DNA from: Monomorium pharaonis
Lineage: Eukaryota; Arthropoda; Insecta; Hymenoptera; Formicidae
DNA: 64,000 nucleotides
Assembly (NCBI RefSeq): GCF_013373865.1
Contig: NC_050467.1
Coordinates: forward strand, 38,983,132 to 39,047,131
Reading direction: 5' to 3'
The notes under the pieces were generated by a model that did no database searches, was not told the origin of the DNA, and was given only the letters and a program-made list of their open reading frames with translations. Numbering within the stretch: the first letter of the stretch is position 1; the number at the start of each line of letters is the position of its first letter. This document shows, piece by piece, positions 50,101-60,297 of this stretch. A program made the translations under genes and the position numbers.

Positions 50101-53100
50101 TGACTAATTAGGGCCAATGAATGTAAATTTCACTTCGGAGAAACGCAGTCGTTAAAATTTCATCGACGATCTATTAAACTCGCCCACGGTTTTTTACGTG
50201 CTGAATAGTACATATTATGGAGTGCTAAAACTCGAGTAAAACTTACGTGCATTTTATCTGAAATCTTCGCAGGTTCGATCAAATTTAATCGATTCATTTC
50301 GAATTTAAACACATTACTGATAGAGAGTAAAAAAAATTCGACAGCAGATTGAGTGACGATATTAAACAAACAAATAAGCTCTCGATTTATTTATCGAACG
50401 ATGTATTATGCAAACCGCAGGCAACGCCGTAGGATAGATAAATATACCGTAGGGCACCTGATATTGACAGTCCATTTCTATGCATGCAGGTATATAATAT
50501 TATTTCCTCATATGGCCGTGGCCTATATACATACATCACGTGCTTTGATCCTCAGTAATGGAAAATTCGTACATCTCGATGCGCATTACATATATTACTA
50601 GTATATAATAAGTTTTTAGGTTTTTATAATGTACATGTATCTTAATTAAACCGTTTATGAAGACTGAATTTTATATATATAGCTGCCTCATTAATATAAC
50701 ATTCCACGGAATTAATTCAAGTGTGCGATAAAATGTCAGTTACCAAAATAAAGAGATATATTAATACCATTAATCTAATTAGAAATAATATTTATGAAAC
50801 AAATACTCTCATTTTAATGCTCTTGTTTAAATAAAATGCAGCTTCATCAATTAACTGTTATTGAATTAACAAAATTATTTTTGTTTAGACTAATTCTGTT
50901 GAAGCTACGTCTTTTTTTAGAAAAAAGCAAGTATATTGAGATGACGTATTGTACGTTTCCTTTTAGGTTTCCTGGGTGAGGCACCGAGATATACATCTGT
51001 TAACAGTTGGTCGTTACACTTATACCAGCGATCAACGCTTTGAGGCACTACACTCCCCTCATACGGAGGACTGGACCTTGAGGATACGATATCCTCAGCG
51101 TAAGGATTCCGGGATTTATGAGTGCCAAATATCTACGACCCCGCCCATCGGCCACCCCGTGTACTTAACGATAGTCGGTGAGCAAATAATTCAGTCTCTA
51201 TAATTTTATGTTAATTTTTAACTTTCTCTGATTCGCAAGAAGAAATGAAATCCAAGTAGAGCGACTTGTATATCTAAATATGAATATCATGTCAATATTG
51301 TACTCTATAACGATCTTATTGGCAAAACTCTCGAATTTCTAATTTTCTTCGAGTTCTCCCTCGGTGACGAAACTTCAAAGTCGTACTTCACTTCATTGAG
51401 AGACATATTTATTTGGAGCGATATAAATTTCCTAGCAACATCATGAGTTTGACTCAAACGTTCCCTTGGATGCAATATAACTTCAAAAGTTTTAGTTGAA
51501 GAAAGTGCAGAGTTGTATCTTCTGTAGTTGGTTTGCGTTAATATAAACATCGTTTAATTAACTTCTGCATGCGAAGCGGAATTTTGATTCACAAAATTAG
51601 TCTCGACTTGTAGAAAGCATATATATATTGAAATCCTGTTTATATTTTCTTTTAAATATTCTTTTAAATCCAATTCCTTAATCTAAGTTTTTTTTATATG
51701 AAAGATATTATTCTATATCTATAGTACATTTGTCACTGAAAAAAAAGTAATATATTTAATAAGATATGTTATTGCGGGCTGCCAATTACACAGATATATT
51801 TAATACAATAATATATGCTATTGCAGTATCAACATTGTACTTGCATTAATAGCAAATATTATTATATTGAGTAGTTTATCTAGTTGGCAGCCCGCAATCA
51901 CATATGTTATTGGCTATATTACATTTTTTTCTGTATATAATTACGCAATATCTTCTTTAATAATGAAATGTCTGCTAGTTAAACATAAAAAAAGTGAGGT
52001 GCACTCTACGCTTCACACATTTATATTTAAGTATGATATCGTATACCCTTGAAGATATCTCGTTAATGACCGTAGTGATAGTTTAAACAGGCCGTACAGG
52101 CAAGGAGGATTTTATCGACGCGACTTGACCCGAAAAGCTCGCTTTATGTTGGGCTCGGTTGAGGGTTGAGTGTTGAGCGATAAAAATATTGTACACGATG
52201 AAAATATACAGCGAGAATTATATCGCCGGATTAATCAATCCTCTTGTCCAGTAACTACAGGCCACTTAAATCGATCGTTCTTCTTTGTTTTAGAGCCGGT
52301 AACCCTTATAATCGGAGCCCCGGACCTCTTCGTCAATAAGGGCAGCACTATCAATCTAACATGCGTCGTAAAATACGCTCCCGAGCCACCCCCAACGATG
52401 ACCTGGAGTCATAACTCGGAGGTGAGTGTTACTCCCGCAAATAAATCACTGAGAGATAACAAATTTCTACACGTAGAGGCATAAACTTCTTAAACTTTCT
52501 AAACGGTTTTGATTTTTGTGTTTGCGTTGAAACAAAACTTCTATAATAGGATTTGATTTAAAGTTTTAATTTAAAAAATTGGGATCCTGCAGGCTTTACG
52601 TTTTGCTCGTACGAAGCAAGTAAATTACAGCAAGTTCAATAAAATTTGTTTCTATAATCACGGATTAGTTTTATAATTTTCGCGTGCACAATGGTCCCGT
52701 CCCTCCCGGAATTCCAGACTGTGACTCGATGCTCTGTCTCCGATTTTCCGTCCGCAATTTATCTCGCGACGAGCAACGACGCCCTTTGCCGCGTCGAGCA
52801 ACAACAGACACGCATGATTAATACGGTCTGTCGGCGCGTATTTTCTTCGCGATGGGAAAATGCATTTTGTGCTTTTAATACCACTTTGTGCAACGAAAGT
52901 TATTGTAAACGCGCATTTCACAGGACAGCACAAAGAGAGCACACTGTACCATGGAACCCATTAATATTGACGAACTCGTTAGAATAATTTTGCGACGTAA
53001 CGTCCGCGGCGTCGCGTCGTGTCGCATCGCGTCGCGTCGCGTCGTTTTATTCACGATGACGTGATAATTTTTAATTCTCCTCTGCGGGCCCGATATTTGT

Positions 53101-56100
53101 AATTCCGGGTACGGTATCGCGGCCGAGCGGAAATTATTCCGCGCGGCTAATGAGATGCTCGTACGTGTAGTAAAAACTAGCGAGCGAGAAATCGATAAAA
53201 AAAAAAAAGTCGGGGAGACAGTAATTTCTCGGCTGATTGCCGATACATCGGTATGTGCTGTCGGTCGCTGGAGATACTCGCGCCGCACACTCGCCGGGTA
53301 TGTGCTTTTACTAGAATAAAAACAGCAGGTAATGCAATTTTCGCAAGGTACTATCGCGCACGTTGATCAAAGTGAAATGCGAAATAGAAAGACTGGCCGT
53401 GCGCGCGCGCGGCAGCCAAGAAACGAAATTATTTCCCGATTAATTCTCCGCGGTTTTCGATTCGCGGATAATCATTTATCCCGCAGCGCGATACACACGC
53501 GGCAAAGCGATTCTGCCGTACGCGGTGATGAGGTATGTGGAACGACTTCTTTTTCACGGAAGGAAAAAACGAAAAAAAAAAAGAAACCAGCAAAAGAGGA
53601 AAGGCGAAGGATATTTTCCCATTCGGGGGCGTGCCGTTACGCGTGTCTATCCTCAAAGAGAATACGGAAGAAACGTATACGTTTCCTGTGCTATTCTTTA
53701 CCTCGTACCTCGCAAGGAGAAGGTACCTTTTATCTTCCATCAAAGGGGCGTCATTGCGTTGTCATTGGAAAAAAGCGGGGATTCCATGAAAACGTAAGGA
53801 AACAGGGCGTCTTTGAGGGAGAACGATTGCGGGTGAGACTCCGCCGTGCGCACGACGTCCGCGCCTACATGTTCGATATTAGGCGATGCGAATCAAAAGA
53901 GGAGTTAGCCTTTATTTCCGGTATTACCAGAGCTCCCCGAAGCTATCATCAGTTCAGCTCCTCGGAAACTTACAATAGCATAAAGTTTCAGATAGGTACC
54001 TTCCAGATAGGTCTCATTTCCGACATATAATCGTGACGTAGCGAAAGCTTTAAGTTTATTATAATAATTTAATTCTTTGCAAAGTTATGTATCATGTAAT
54101 TTGAAGAAAGTTTTTATTTCTAAAAACAGTTTAGTTTCGAATGAGTGAGAAAGATAAGTTAATTATTTGAATTGCATTATGTAAACCATTAATGTTTTCT
54201 AATTGTTTCTTGTTATTAATAATTAAATCGCATCATTATTTTGCATTAAATAACATTGTTATTATGAACATTTTCGATTATATTATATATGTAAATTTCA
54301 TGTCCTTCTACTATTGGTATTTTATATATGTATATATCTATATTTCTGCTTTCAATTAATACGCGAATACATCGTGCGTGTAATTTCATTATATGAGAAA
54401 AATACGAGTTGAGCAAAAATGTTGTAATTTTGTTCACAGGTTATCAATTTTGATTCTCCACGTGGCGGTATCAGTCTCGTCACGGAAAAGGGTCCCGAGA
54501 CAACGAGTCGTTTGATGATCCAGAAAGCCGTGCCGAGCGATTCCGGGATCTATCGTTGCGAACCGAGCAACGCGAATCCTAGCAGCATAAAGGTGCACGT
54601 TGTTAAAGGTAAGCTGACATTTCCATACATGCGTACACCTCGCATCACTTATTATATACTGTAAAACAATTATTTTGTTGAATCTGATTTCTCTCTCTCT
54701 GCGATTTGTTTTCATTTTCAATTTTTCACGATCCGTCAACGCGAATTTTTTTTATTTCTGATCAACATTTCGCGGTTTGCCGGTAAATTGGAAAAAAATT
54801 TGAGCTCCAAGCGGCTTTACCGCAATTACAACGATTTGAGAGAAATGTGACGTTCGCCGTATCTCGCGTTGCGAGAGAACTCGTGGAAAGCTGCGCGAAA
54901 GTAACGTTGATTGACTTTTCTGTAAATATTGCAAGCTTCGAATTTACCTGACAAGTCGCGCTTTAAGTCTGAAATCGATGGTTGCGGCCAGTCGATTAGG
55001 CGCAGAACACCGCAGATAGATCTCTCTCGTACATACATGCAGTTACGAGATTCAGCGGATTTCGAAATCTTGTTTTTTTCTTTTGCTCTCTCATCGAACG
55101 CGGCGCATTCGATGACAAAGCATGATTTTCGCACGGAATCTCACGCAATTTCCGAGTACGTCCGGTTACGAGAGAAATAAAATCAAAGCGACGAAAGCGG
55201 ATTGTTTTGTCCGTTTTGAAAGAAAGAGCTTTTTCGTTTTGTTCGTAACTCGATATATTTTTGAAGCCGGCGAAATTTACAACTTTTGCCTCTTGCGCAG
55301 CAAGCAATCGGGTTGCACAGCGCGATGCGACTTTACATACGTAAAGCTTACAAGCTGATTGCACGTATTGTTTCATTGTCTTTAAATATTACATATTTAT
55401 CCGCGATCTAATCTGTCTACTTGGTTTAAGTAAATTTAAGAGGACTTGAAAAAAATATTTGAAAAAAACATTCGTGATATAGATGTAAAAAAATTAAACA
55501 GAAAGCTTAAGAGATTTGTTTCATCTTGATTATTAGTTGAGTGAATTGTAGACGCGTGATGAAATATGTCTTGAAACATATTTACCGATTATTATCAAGA
55601 GATTCGTCAATAATCTACAACGCGTAACCAATGGATCAATGTATTGCCCAAAGGCTGATATATTAATTACAAATTTGAAGCGTGTTGTTTGGAACAACAG
55701 CTGACAATTTGACCGGATGAAACGGTCCGTCTATGTGCGGTCGATATGTACCCAAGGGATGATATGTTATCGTCATCATGTGTGTGTCAGCATCATTTCT
55801 CTACGATATTGTTCTTGCATACGCCGTACACGTTGCTTTTTTTCCTAAAATTCAATACAGCGTATTCCTATTCGAATATTTTTTGCTTGTAACAATATTT
55901 ACTTGCTCCTGTGCTGTGCAAAAAAAAAAACAGAACAAACCACGTATGTACATACACATATCCAAAGTTTCGCGTTAATGTTCATCATTTGTTACCACCT
56001 TGTCCTTCCTGCCGTCTGCGTAATTTACCAGAAAGCGTTTAAACTCGTTTTGTATCGGCAACTTCAATTTAGCCCGTCGTCTAAACTGATTAAACGTCCG

Positions 56101-56757
56101 GTGCATTATTAGTTTCAGACTTGCGAGGAATCTGTATCGGTTTTCGATTGAGTTGGTATTTGCTAATTTCTGGAGTACACGAAGAGAAGGGTGGATAATT
56201 ACTTGAGTTTTATATAATAATGGCGCAAGATTAACATATGGAGATGAAATTTAAATAAAATTAAATAGAATATAAAAGAAAAATTTCTATTCATTCATCA
56301 AGTATCTCTTCATTTTTTATACTTATAATTTTTCATCCAAATGAAAAAAATATATGTTATATAAAAGGGTCACCGACGACAAATGAGCAAAAACAAGATA
56401 TGATAAAAATAAATGATATTTGTTAATAAATTAGTTCATATCATTTATTTTTATCACATTTGTTTCACTCGTTTGTGAACGTTGGGCTTCCCATATTATT
56501 CTTTATCCGTTTCATTTATCTTAATTTAAAAACTGAGTACCAACGTGAATAATATAGAGCTCGCATGTTTTTTTTTTGCACGCATGATAAAATCGTATAA
56601 TCCACTTATAATCCATTCGTAGATTGCCATGTCGAAAATTTCTGTTGCAGAGGAGCATCCAGCTGCGATGTATCATGGGGACGGAAGCTCCTCGTACAGC
56701 AAGACACAGCCGATTTGTTTTATAATTTTAGTAATAGTTAATATAATGTTTATATAA
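32069..56757 (+). CDS. dpr: Dpr-family two-Ig-domain neuronal surface receptor (whole gene, six coding exons)
   Basis: Joined exons 32069-32114, 43283-43449, 50967-51177, 52294-52421, 54440-54608 and 56651-56757 give 275 residues with every splice phase matching (1, 0, 1, 0, 1). The order is signal peptide (about 1-20), Ig1 with disulfide cysteines C62 and C124 and core W74, Ig2 with C165 and C224 and core W179, then a hydrophobic C-terminus (261-275) without a cytoplasmic tail. Hallmarks of the family are VGKTVHLVCKVKNLGN, VSWVRHRDIHLLTVG, YTYTSDQRF, YECQIST and INFDSPRGG. N-glycosylation sequons are at N49, N69 and N162. In Drosophila, Dpr proteins bind DIP partners on neurons and guide synaptic matching. 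The member number is not assigned; by recollection it is nearer the dpr6/8/9/10-like group. Ig exons are near certain; the first exon is less so. Confidence 0.93.
33964..34005 (+). other. 16-bp RNA hairpin-forming inverted repeat in intron 1
   Basis: GTTGCAACGGTAACTT (33,964-33,979) and AAGTTATCGTTGTAAC (33,990-34,005) pair over all 16 positions as RNA on the plus strand, with two G-U pairs, around a 10-base loop. It could be an incidental inverted repeat or the tip of a structured intronic RNA. The stem is shorter than a typical pre-miRNA, so no ncRNA is called. Confidence 0.5.
36284..36408. mobile_element. Palindromic MITE-like element in dpr intron 1
   Basis: The left arm has GCGAGTTTTTTAATTGACC, CGATTAATCAATCGCATT and CGCAAATGTAACTTT. 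The right arm read on the minus strand has ATGAGTTTTCTTTAATTCAC, CGATTAATCGGTTGCATT and TGCAAATGCAACTTT, in the same order and spacing. Arms of about 57 bp enclose a very short loop at about 36,345. No coding capacity. The near-perfect hairpin suggests a recently active nonautonomous element. Confidence 0.7.
42897..43229. mobile_element. Mariner-like MITE next to the dpr Ig1 exon acceptor
   Basis: Exact 24-bp inverted termini lie at 42,900-42,923 (GCACGGAAAAAAGTTTGGCA and four more bases) and 43,203-43,226. They extend three bases outward with two mismatches and are flanked on both sides by TA, as in Tc1/mariner-type insertions. The 333-bp element has no transposase. Inside are two perfect 21-bp tandem copies at 43,006-43,026 and 43,027-43,047, starting GGGAGCCCTGCTGTCCC. 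Its GC content exceeds that of the surrounding intron, which also marks it as inserted DNA. Confidence 0.85.
43283..43449 (+). CDS. dpr: dpr-like exon 2: N-terminal half of Ig1
   Basis: The acceptor TTTGCTTTCAG precedes it and the donor GTGAGC follows. It encodes residues 16-71: a short linker, the family motif GPHFDIS, then VGKTVHLVCKVKNLGNRT with the first Ig1 cysteine (C62). Sequons are N49 (NFT) and N69 (NRT). Reading through the donor would replace the expected VSW continuation with unrelated sequence and stop at 43,554, so the splice at 43,449 is well supported. It starts in phase 1 and ends in phase 0. Confidence 0.93.
44391..45244. mobile_element. Possible nonautonomous piggyBac-like element
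   Basis: TTAA tetranucleotides lie at 44,391 and 45,241. The right end on the minus strand reads TTAACCCTAGAGTGCTACTA then GGGTGAATTTTTACTC. The left end reads TTAACGTTAATACTACTCTA then GGTGAAAATTCAACC, a diverged match. TTAA target sites and a TTAACCCTAG-like terminus are known for piggyBac elements. The 854-bp interior is AT-rich with no transposase. An internal palindrome with TGAGTGGAATAAA / TTTATTCTACTCA arms lies at about 44,850-44,921. The ends are diverged enough that chance similarity remains possible. Confidence 0.4.
47370..47425. repeat. 21-bp direct duplication with inverted core
   Basis: CGATATACTATAAGCAGTTTT occurs exactly at 47,370-47,390 and 47,405-47,425. The segment between completes an inverted repeat AAGCAGTTTT / AAAACTGCTT with the first copy. 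Confidence 0.8.
50967..51177 (+). CDS. dpr: dpr-like exon 3: C-terminal half of Ig1
   Basis: Acceptor TTTCCTTTTAG, donor GTGAGC. It encodes residues 72-141 plus the first base of codon 142. Motifs in order are VSWVRHRDIHLLTVG with the core tryptophan W74, YTYTSDQRF, the EDWTLRIRY strand and DSGIYECQIST with the second Ig1 cysteine C124 in the usual D-x-G-x-Y-x-C context. The exon ends at the Ig1-Ig2 hinge (PVYLTIV). This is the most characteristic Dpr segment and fixes the family identity. It starts in phase 0 and ends in phase 1. Confidence 0.96.
51178..52293 (+). other. dpr-like intron 3 (about 1.1 kb)
   Basis: Begins GTGAGC, ends TTTGTTTTAG. AT-rich, containing the palindromic element at 51,733-51,935. 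Confidence 0.85.
51733..51935. mobile_element. Palindromic MITE-like element in dpr intron 3
   Basis: The left arm begins near TCACTGAAAAAAAAGTAATA and includes ATTGCGGGCTGCCAA. The right arm read on the minus strand begins TACAGAAAAAAATGTAATA and includes the same ATTGCGGGCTGCCAA. A loop of about 100 bp separates the best-matched parts. The terminal CACTGAAAAAAA resembles those of the element at 481-640. No coding capacity. Confidence 0.7.
52294..52421 (+). CDS. dpr: dpr-like exon 4: N-terminal half of Ig2
   Basis: Acceptor TTTGTTTTAG, donor GTGAGT. It encodes residues 142-184. It opens with EPVTLIIGAPDLFVNKGS, then STINLTCVVKYAPEPPPT with the first Ig2 cysteine C165 and a sequon at N162, then MTWSHNSE with the core tryptophan W179. 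The frame reads on past the donor into unrelated residues (to 52,484), so the exon end is set by the GTGAGT and by the exact continuation SE-VINFDS in the next exon. Starts in phase 1, ends in phase 0. Confidence 0.94.
52422..54439 (+). other. dpr-like intron 4 (about 2.0 kb)
   Basis: Begins GTGAGT, ends TTTGTTCACAG. A GC-rich middle part holds a GTCGC-type pentamer array at 53,011-53,045 and a 232-codon open frame at 53,332-54,030 that crosses a poly-A/Lys tract and shows no domain. Confidence 0.85.
53011..53045. repeat. GTCGC pentamer tandem array
   Basis: About seven GTCGC or GTCGT/CATCGC variants in tandem, entirely CpG-based, within dpr intron 4. Confidence 0.85.
54440..54608 (+). CDS. 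dpr: dpr-like exon 5: C-terminal half of Ig2
   Basis: Acceptor TTTGTTCACAG, donor GTAAGC. It encodes residues 185-240 plus one base. It carries INFDSPRGGISLVTEKG, TTSRLMIQKA and SDSGIYRCEPSNANP, with the second Ig2 cysteine C224 in a D-x-G-x-Y-x-C context, and then SSIKVHVVK leading to the membrane-proximal stalk. Starts in phase 0, ends in phase 1. The reading frame is open on both borders only as far as the splice sites require. Confidence 0.95.
54609..56650 (+). other. dpr-like intron 5 (about 2.0 kb)
   Basis: Begins GTAAGC, ends TTCTGTTGCAG. AT-rich, with the hairpin at 56,379-56,476 about 170 bases before the acceptor. Confidence 0.85.
56379..56476. mobile_element. Small hairpin element in last dpr intron
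   Basis: The left arm ACAAATGAGC...ATGATAAAAATAAATGATAT and the right arm read on the minus strand, ACAAACGAGT...GTGATAAAAATAAATGATAT, match along about 40 positions with a few mismatches, around an AT-rich loop. At about 98 bp it is likely a short MITE or its relic. Confidence 0.55.
56651..56757 (+). CDS. dpr: dpr-like exon 6: stalk, C-terminal anchor signal and stop
   Basis: Acceptor TTCTGTTGCAG. Two bases complete a Glu codon, giving EEHPAAMYHGDGSSSYSK followed by a hydrophobic run ICFIILVIVNIMFI and TAA at 56,755-56,757. The EHPAAM motif after Ig2 is typical of Dpr proteins. A small-residue stretch (GDGSSS) followed by a hydrophobic end with no cytoplasmic tail suggests GPI attachment, though a very short transmembrane segment is possible. 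Confidence 0.92.
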
Positions 56758-57100
56758 GACGAGAAGACACACTTATCCCGACACACGATGAAATGAGAAG
56801 CGCGATCGCCAAGAATCGCGTGTTGCCTATTTAACGTCGTTAACGGTTTCTTGGATAAATATTTGTGCAGGGTAAAACCGAACATTACCATTTACATTTA
56901 AAAAAAAAAGAAAAAACGAACTTCCGTGACCAAAAGAATTTTCAAATATCAGCACGGCACAATAATCGGTAAGAGCGTAGTATTTTGTTAACATATATCA
57001 TCAAGAACAAATAACTTACGACGTCAAAATTTATTGTATTATTTGTAAATAAATTTATTGTATGTACATATCAATAAAACGATTGTCTTTATCTGAGGTT
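56758..57100 (+). terminator. dpr-like 3' UTR with tandem poly(A) signals
   Basis: Two AATAAA hexamers on the plus strand at 57,048-57,053 and 57,073-57,078, about 290 and 315 bases after the stop codon. The exact cleavage site is not determined; about 57,090-57,100 is expected. Confidence 0.6.
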
Positions 57101-58039
57101 TTTGCATGAAACTGTCGAACCGTCATCGATTGCTGCCGAGGAGGCTGATTCTGATTTATTGAAGCAAATAACTTTACATTAATAAACTTTTTGACAATAA
57201 TTCTGACATTTTTTACATTTTGCGTTACAAATTTTGATGGAATTATTTAAGAACTATTTATATAGTAATGACATTTTTTATTATTATACTCGAAATATTA
57301 GACATAGTAAGAACTGTGTTATTTACGTTTATAAAAAATCATGATATTTTTTAAATATTTGCAGAAAATGTGCAGAAACAAAACAAACAATTGCAGAATT
57401 TATTATGATTTATTATGATATGGAGAGAACTAAAAAATATTCTTCATGTAATAAATTTTGAATCATAAGCCTCTATTGTGAAAAATAGTGCGGTTTCAGC
57501 AACCCTCCTATGTATGCAGATTTGCTCGGTAAGTACACTTTTCTAGTGTTCTTTTTGAAAGTACAGGTGTAAAACCGTGCCGCGCGCCGGCAAGATTATG
57601 CATCGTGTCGCAATTTTCTCGCAAAAGTATTCCGTCAATCACGCAACCGAGGAAGTTTACCTCGTTATATTTCGAGAAAGTTTACGGTCGTTATATTCAA
57701 TAGCGCATCTTCAAGCCATGCGCGATTTTCCTCGGGGACGCGGAAAGAAGTGATGTCGGCGCGCGCGGACATCGCCTCGCTAATGACAACATTAATTACA
57801 CCGCGCTATCTCACGCTCGTTAATTACGACGCGGTGCTAAATTTACTGTGAAAAAATACGGGCGCGTAAATTTCGCGTTCAATCGCACGGCGGTGCCCTC
57901 GATTAATCAGAAAACGAGTCTCCGCAGCTTCTTTATGTTTACCATCTTGAACGTCTCTTTTTCATTAGTATCAACACGTTTAAATTTTATCTATCCAAAA
58001 GTTTAAAAATGAAAATTTCGCGTATACCAATATATGTTG
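57101..58039. other. Intergenic spacer between convergent genes
   Basis: About 0.94 kb between the predicted 3' ends of the plus-strand dpr-like gene and the minus-strand TTLL gene. AT-rich with a GC-richer part at about 57.6-57.9 kb. No exon is recognisable. Confidence 0.6.
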
Positions 58040-58045
58040 TTTATT
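58040..58045 (-). terminator. Poly(A) signal for the TTLL gene
   Basis: TTTATT on the plus strand is AATAAA on the minus strand, about 127 bases downstream of the TTLL stop codon. It is the nearest canonical hexamer in the right orientation. Confidence 0.5.
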
Positions 58046-58171
58046 AATTCTGTAAATAATAATCTAAAACTGTTGCAACTGAACATGTACATTGAAAGAT
58101 CGAAGAAATCGCTTAAAGTTCGTCGATCGCTTTCGTGTTTATCCTATGGCGCCGACTAAAAGGGTTTCACG

Positions 58172-58488
58172 TCAATTGGCCATAGTGCACCGAGCGGCGT
58201 TCAAATGGTCAATAAGATCCGCCACGTTCGGTTCTCTAGAGCGTAAGATCATGGGTGGGGCGGTCCTTGTAGGTTGCTGCTTGCTCCGGGGACCGCAAAT
58301 GTTTGCCCTCCTTTCTTTCCTCGGCGTCGGTTCCGGCGGCCGCTGCTCGTGCAATGTCATCGACTTGCCAGCCACGAAAAGGGGCTGGTAGGGACCGAGG
58401 TAAGGTTGAAAGTCGGCTATGCTCTGCTTGTAGACCAGAATGAAGCCGCCCGTGTCGGCGCAAGCGTTTGTCGGCACATCCATTATCA
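58172..58488 (-). CDS. TTLL last exon (C-terminal extension)
   Basis: On the minus strand the acceptor TTGCTTACAG precedes two bases that complete a Val codon, matching phase 1 of the exon before. It encodes VIMDVPTNACADTGGFILVY, then KQSIADFQPYLGPYQPLF and VAGKSMTLHEQRPPEP. A basic, probably disordered tail ending at TGA (58,174-58,172) follows. Both the frame and the acceptor are intact. Overlapping frames on the plus strand at 58,092-58,555 are shadows of this exon. It lies after the catalytic core, so it should be a subfamily-specific C-terminal part. Confidence 0.75.
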
Positions 58489-60297
58489 CTGTAAGCAACG
58501 GCAAAGCGATCGAGGGATTTTCATCGTGCGACGTACTACCGAAAATCGCTCTTAACTACAGCACGATGATGGAGTTTGCAGAAAACAGATTAGCAGATTA
58601 GGCGCGCTGCTGCATACTAGTGTTCTTAAATCCTTCCAGATGGCACAGGCGTTATACGGATATATGCTATAAACGCTTTGTGGATATAAGGATGTTCATA
58701 AAATGTTTATAGACGTCCGTAGAACGTCTTGTGTTAAGTGGGCTTTTGTACTACTTTGCATTTATCGTTGAATTTATCGTTACGTGAAAGAGTCTTTGTT
58801 TATATTTTATTAGTATTACTTATTTGAAGTATATGTAATACTTTGTAACCTGCTTTTATATCCTCAAAATATCATCTTCGTTTATAATAATAAATCATTA
58901 TCACATTAATAAATGTTCGGTATTTAAATTATCTTATAATTAGAGTGAAAATAAAAAGGGTTTCTGATTTATTTCGAATGTTGAAATTAACAAATTAATA
59001 TCTGATATTTTTAAATGTGAAAAAATAATTATTTTATTTATTTTTAATTGTTAAAGAATTAATGTAAAATTACCAATTTTTGAGATATACGATATTGCGA
59101 GAATTATAATAATATATTGATCTATTTATACGTTTTATTTAATTTATAAATTTTATTCAATTAATAAATGAAATTTATAAATTGAATATTTTTACTTGAT
59201 ATGATTGCGTTCGGTACAGGCTCAGAAAATTAAATATTCAAAAATGAATTAAAAGGGAGACGAGCGCAATTTTATTAATTAATCCAAACGGCGCACATCA
59301 GCTTTTTTCTATAAAAGATAGGATATTAAATTTAATAATATAAAGCCATGCATATGAGGGACAAAGAAAGAATGGAAGGTTGAAAGTCCTCTTTTCAACT
59401 TAAATGTTGGAGAATTTGAAAGAACTGATTATGCAACGCTATAACTCACAAAGCTCTATTGTCTAAATTTATTCGTAGCTATAATAAAAGAATTTCGTTA
59501 TTGCAAATTTAATATTTTTATTCAATATCTTTTCTTTCTGTTAACTTAATAACTCCGTGTTTTTAAAATCAGGTTTTATATTACAAAAACCGTGATATGC
59601 ACGTTTAAAAGATAAATTTACTATCAATTATATGCATACAGTATTTTTATTAATTTTACCTTTGCGCAAATCATTTTATATGAATGTTTTGATATAAGCA
59701 ATGCAATAAATATCTGAACAGTAACATATTTAAATTAAATTAAAAGAGTATTTCACAATTTTTTTTTAATTAGTGAAAAATTATTAGTATTCTAAGATGT
59801 GATAAAATTATTTCTATTAAATCAATTCAATTATTTCATTCGATCTTTCATCGATCGAAATGGTTTGCGAAGGTGTACGCATAAAAAATTTAATTGATGC
59901 AATCAGGTGTACGACCATTTCGGGCTCGATAATTGCACCCGAGAAATCTCGCTAACGCGGTTAATGCCTCGCGTAAATCCATCACGTGGGGCACGTGGCG
60001 CTTATCGGCGTTACGTCGCCGCGAGTTATGGTCACCGTTATCATCCTGGCAAACCGAGAGGCAGCTGTCTCGAGGGGGGTCGGCTGACCGGACAACGCGT
60101 AACTCGTCTAATCGTAGGTTGCGGTTAGCGATACCTGCAATTTCTGCTCGTACGAGACGTTAATACGAGGTGTTAATAGCACGTGGATCGTCCGGTTTTA
60201 CTACCGCTCAACCAAGTTCCTTCGTCATCCTTGTCTCGAAAGAACTTTTCTTTCGAGTGGTATTCGATAACTTTCTTATTTCCGTCTTCCTGCTCAC
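58489..60297 (-). other. TTLL intron (about 1.8 kb)
   Basis: On the minus strand it begins GTGAGC at 60,297 and ends TTGCTTACAG at 58,489. AT-rich interior. A GC-rich segment at about 59.95-60.17 kb next to the donor has open frames on the plus strand without any domain. Confidence 0.65.

Larger units (their letters stand above)
43450..50966 (+). other. dpr-like intron 2 (about 7.5 kb)
   Basis: Begins GTGAGC and ends TTTCCTTTTAG, and splits the Ig1 domain. It is mostly AT-rich. It contains a possible piggyBac-type element at 44,391-45,244 and a 21-bp duplication at 47,370-47,425. A GC-richer stretch at about 48.8-49.2 kb has overlapping open frames on both strands without recognisable domains. 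Confidence 0.6.

Noticed and set aside
53332..54030. 232-codon open frame on the plus strand
   Set aside because: It lies wholly within dpr intron 4, is rich in Arg/Lys from GC- and A-rich tracts, and has no recognisable motif or splice partner.
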